Source: an uncultured Lachnospiraceae bacterium
GTDB taxonomy: Bacteria > Bacillota > Clostridia > Lachnospirales > Lachnospiraceae
Length of the DNA: 14,304 nucleotides
Direction: 5' to 3'
Assembly (NCBI GenBank): GCA_934338765.1
Contig: CAKRHL010000044.1
Location: 1-14,304 of the forward strand
Shown: positions 12,805 to 14,304 of the stretch, in pieces
Numbering within the stretch: position 1 is the stretch's first letter
How the letters are laid out: each line of letters begins with the position of its first letter
The notes under the pieces: model-generated
What the model was told of the DNA's origin: nothing
What the model saw: only the letters and a program-made list of their open reading frames with translations
The model's database searches: none
Program-made: the position numbers and the translations under genes

Positions 12805-13485
12805 ATGGAAATATTAAAAACCATAGATCTGTGTAAACAATACGGGGAAGGGGAAAATGAAGTGCATGCCCTGGACCATGTTTCAATCGCTGTGGAGGAG
12901 GGGGAATTTATCGCAGTGGCAGGCTCCTCCGGAAGCGGAAAATCAACACTGCTAAATATGCTGGGAGGCCTTGACCGGCCAACCTCCGGAGAGGTGATGG
13001 TGAGAGGGAAAGAGATTTTTAAAATGAATGATGAAGAGCTGACTATTTTCCGCCGCCGTAATATCGGCTTTGTATTTCAGAATTATAATCTGGTTCCCAT
13101 CTTAAATGTATATGAGAATATTGTGCTGCCCATCGAGCTGGATGGCGGCAGGGTCGATGAGGGGTATGTGGACACGATCATACAGACACTGGGGTTAGAG
13201 AAAAAGCTTACGGCAATGCCAAATCAGCTCTCCGGAGGGCAGCAGCAGCGTGTCGCGATCGCAAGGGCTCTGGCTGCGAAGCCCGCGATCATTCTGGCAG
13301 ATGAACCTACGGGAAATCTGGACAGCCGTACCGGGATGGATGTAGTCTCACTGTTAAAGGTGACCAGCCGGGAGTTTCATCAGACAATCGTGATGATCAC
13401 CCACAACGAGGAGATCGCACAGATGGCAGATCGGGTGATCCGGATCGAGGACGGAAAGGCAGAGGCAGGTGATATGGCATGTTAA
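12805..13485 (+). CDS. ABC transporter ATP-binding protein, MacB/LolD type
   Basis: This 226-residue ATPase is complete for its class. It has Walker [10 protein letters not shown] (40-48), a Q-loop at Q92 in [18 protein letters not shown], signature [15 protein letters not shown] (142-156), Walker B IILADEP (162-168) with catalytic E167, a D-loop in GNLDSRT, and switch histidine H200 in MITHNEE. The FQNYNL...ENI...P pattern and small size place it with MacB/LolD/FtsE-like ATPases. Those power FtsX-fold permeases in export of lipoproteins or peptides, antimicrobial-peptide resistance, or mechanotransmission rather than nutrient uptake. The permease gene overlaps its last 7 bp and is its evident partner. 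The response-regulator-like repeat in front suggests control by a two-component system, as is common for such operons. The transported substrate is unknown. Confidence 0.95.
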   Translation: MEILKTIDLCKQYGEGENEVHALDHVSIAVEEGEFIAVAGSSGSGKSTLLNMLGGLDRPTSGEVMVRGKEIFKMNDEELTIFRRRNIGFVFQNYNLVPILNVYENIVLPIELDGGRVDEGYVDTIIQTLGLEKKLTAMPNQLSGGQQQRVAIARALAAKPAIILADEPTGNLDSRTGMDVVSLLKVTSREFHQTIVMITHNEEIAQMADRVIRIEDGKAEAGDMAC

Positions 13486-14304
13486 AAAACAATAATCAGG
13501 AGGTGCTTCGCCGCCTTAGCAGACGGTCCATCAAGGCAGAGCGTACAAGAAATTTTTTTGCAGTGCTGGCGATCATTTTGACCACCTTTATGTTTACGAC
13601 GGTATTTACCATCGGGATCAGTCTGATCCGGAATATGAGCATTATGCAGATCCGTAATTTGGGATCGCAAAGCACGATCCGGCTGGAGCAGCCATCAGAG
13701 CAGCAGATGGATCAGATAAAGGATATGCAGGATCTGAGAGCTATGGGAGTACAGATCAGTGCCGGCAGCAGAAAGGAAGCTTCCGGGGAAAAAACGGTGG
13801 CACTGTGGTATTACGATACGGAGGAATACAGTAAGAATTACATCCCATCCATCAGTCGTATTCATGGAACGTATCCGGAGAAACAGGATCAGATCATGCT
13901 GTCAGAGACGTCTCTGGCTGTGATCGGTATCAATAAACCGAAAATAGGGGGAAAGGTAACTCTTTATGATGGAAAAAGAGAGGAAACCTTTACTTTAAGC
14001 GGCTGGTATAGGGATTATATCTATGGGAAAGCAGTAGGTCTCGTTTCAAAGGAATATGTCCAAAAAATGGGACTCGATAAAAGAGAAAATAAAACACTGT
14101 CCATATCTGCCAAAGGTGACAGGAAATATATTTTATATAAAAAACTGGAGGATCAGGTCAGTCTGGACGAGGTTACGCAGGCGAATGGTGTAAAACGAAC
14201 GCAGGCGTGGGACTCGGCATTTAGCGAGGATCAAAACAATGACATGGAGAGAGTTATCGTTGTTGCTACCTTGCTCGCCGTGGGAGCGATCATTATCCTG
14301 AGCG
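13479..14304 (+). CDS. FtsX/MacB-like ABC permease (5' part, runs off right edge)
   Basis: The frame is open from the ATG at 13479, which overlaps the ATPase stop by 7 bp, through 275 codons to the window edge. The first residues are basic (LRRLSRRSIKAERTRN). A single transmembrane helix follows at about 25-50 (FFAVLAIILTTFMFTTVFTIGISLI), then a soluble extracytoplasmic domain of about 200 residues, typical of MacB periplasmic-core/FtsX permeases. The next helix begins near residue 258 (VIVVATLLAVGAIIILS) where the sequence stops. The opening [25 protein letters not shown] matches the usual start of Clostridia permeases of this class. The rest (probably more helices, possibly a second extracellular domain) lies beyond the window. 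AGGTGA before the ATG is a weak ribosome binding site, so translation probably relies on coupling with the ATPase gene. Confidence 0.9.
   Translation, partial: MLKNNNQEVLRRLSRRSIKAERTRNFFAVLAIILTTFMFTTVFTIGISLIRNMSIMQIRNLGSQSTIRLEQPSEQQMDQIKDMQDLRAMGVQISAGSRKEASGEKTVALWYYDTEEYSKNYIPSISRIHGTYPEKQDQIMLSETSLAVIGINKPKIGGKVTLYDGKREETFTLSGWYRDYIYGKAVGLVSKEYVQKMGLDKRENKTLSISAKGDRKYILYKKLEDQVSLDEVTQANGVKRTQAWDSAFSEDQNNDMERVIVVATLLAVGAIIILS

Noticed and set aside
1..14304. A defence system, mobile element, CRISPR array or biosynthetic cluster
   Set aside because: No transposase, integrase, nuclease, toxin-antitoxin or regularly spaced palindromic repeats were seen; gene content is housekeeping and transport.

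Overview
The window looks like ordinary chromosome of a Gram-positive anaerobe of the class Clostridia, most likely a Lachnospiraceae gut bacterium. This is inferred from several things: family II (CBS/DRTGG) pyrophosphatase, a DUF4867-like protein, an RsmF-type methyltransferase of the Firmicute architecture, AGGAGG-type ribosome binding sites, AT-rich intergenic regions between moderately GC-rich genes, and AGA/CGG arginine codons. I see no tRNA, rRNA, CRISPR array, insertion sequence or prophage gene.

Layout. (1) 1-664, minus: the 5' part of an AzlC-type amino-acid exporter subunit, running off the left edge. (2) 875-2032, plus: a small lytic transglycosylase without a signal peptide, then a HAD-like phosphatase 12 bp later. 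(3) 1995-4111, minus: a DUF4867-like protein followed by an RsmF-like rRNA cytosine-C5 methyltransferase. The methyltransferase overlaps the convergent HAD gene by 38 bp. (4) 4304-8946, plus: a tightly coupled trio of Nit2/YafV-type omega-amidase, a TPR plus acidic-linker protein ending in a degenerate AAA+ domain, and a CBS/DRTGG manganese pyrophosphatase. The first junction is an ATGA overlap and the second is an abutting TAAATG. (5) 9081-12656, plus: a large secreted 5'-nucleotidase / cyclic-nucleotide phosphodiesterase with Ig-like C-terminal repeats, closed by a strong terminator. (6) 12805 to the right edge, plus: an ABC ATPase and the start of its FtsX/MacB-type permease.

Two points stand out. 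Upstream of the secreted nucleotidase are four perfectly phased 11-bp direct repeats (TTGAC-type, 8968-9011) ending just before a -10 element. This is the geometry of a Gram-positive PhoP (Pho box) activation site, so the enzyme is probably a phosphate-scavenging nucleotidase induced by phosphate starvation. Second, the 728-residue protein between the omega-amidase and the pyrophosphatase ends in a domain that lines up by eye with CbxX/CfxQ/SpoVK AAA+ ATPases. Its Walker A and Walker B catalytic residues are lost and it stops before the helical lid, so it is a candidate pseudo-ATPase scaffold joined to TPR repeats.

How the genes work together (inference): the pyrophosphatase and secreted nucleotidase both release phosphate, one inside and one outside the cell, and the pyrophosphatase type is known to be controlled by adenine nucleotides. 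The remaining cassettes (amino-acid export, RNA modification, wall hydrolase, ABC exporter) look like independent housekeeping or stress units.
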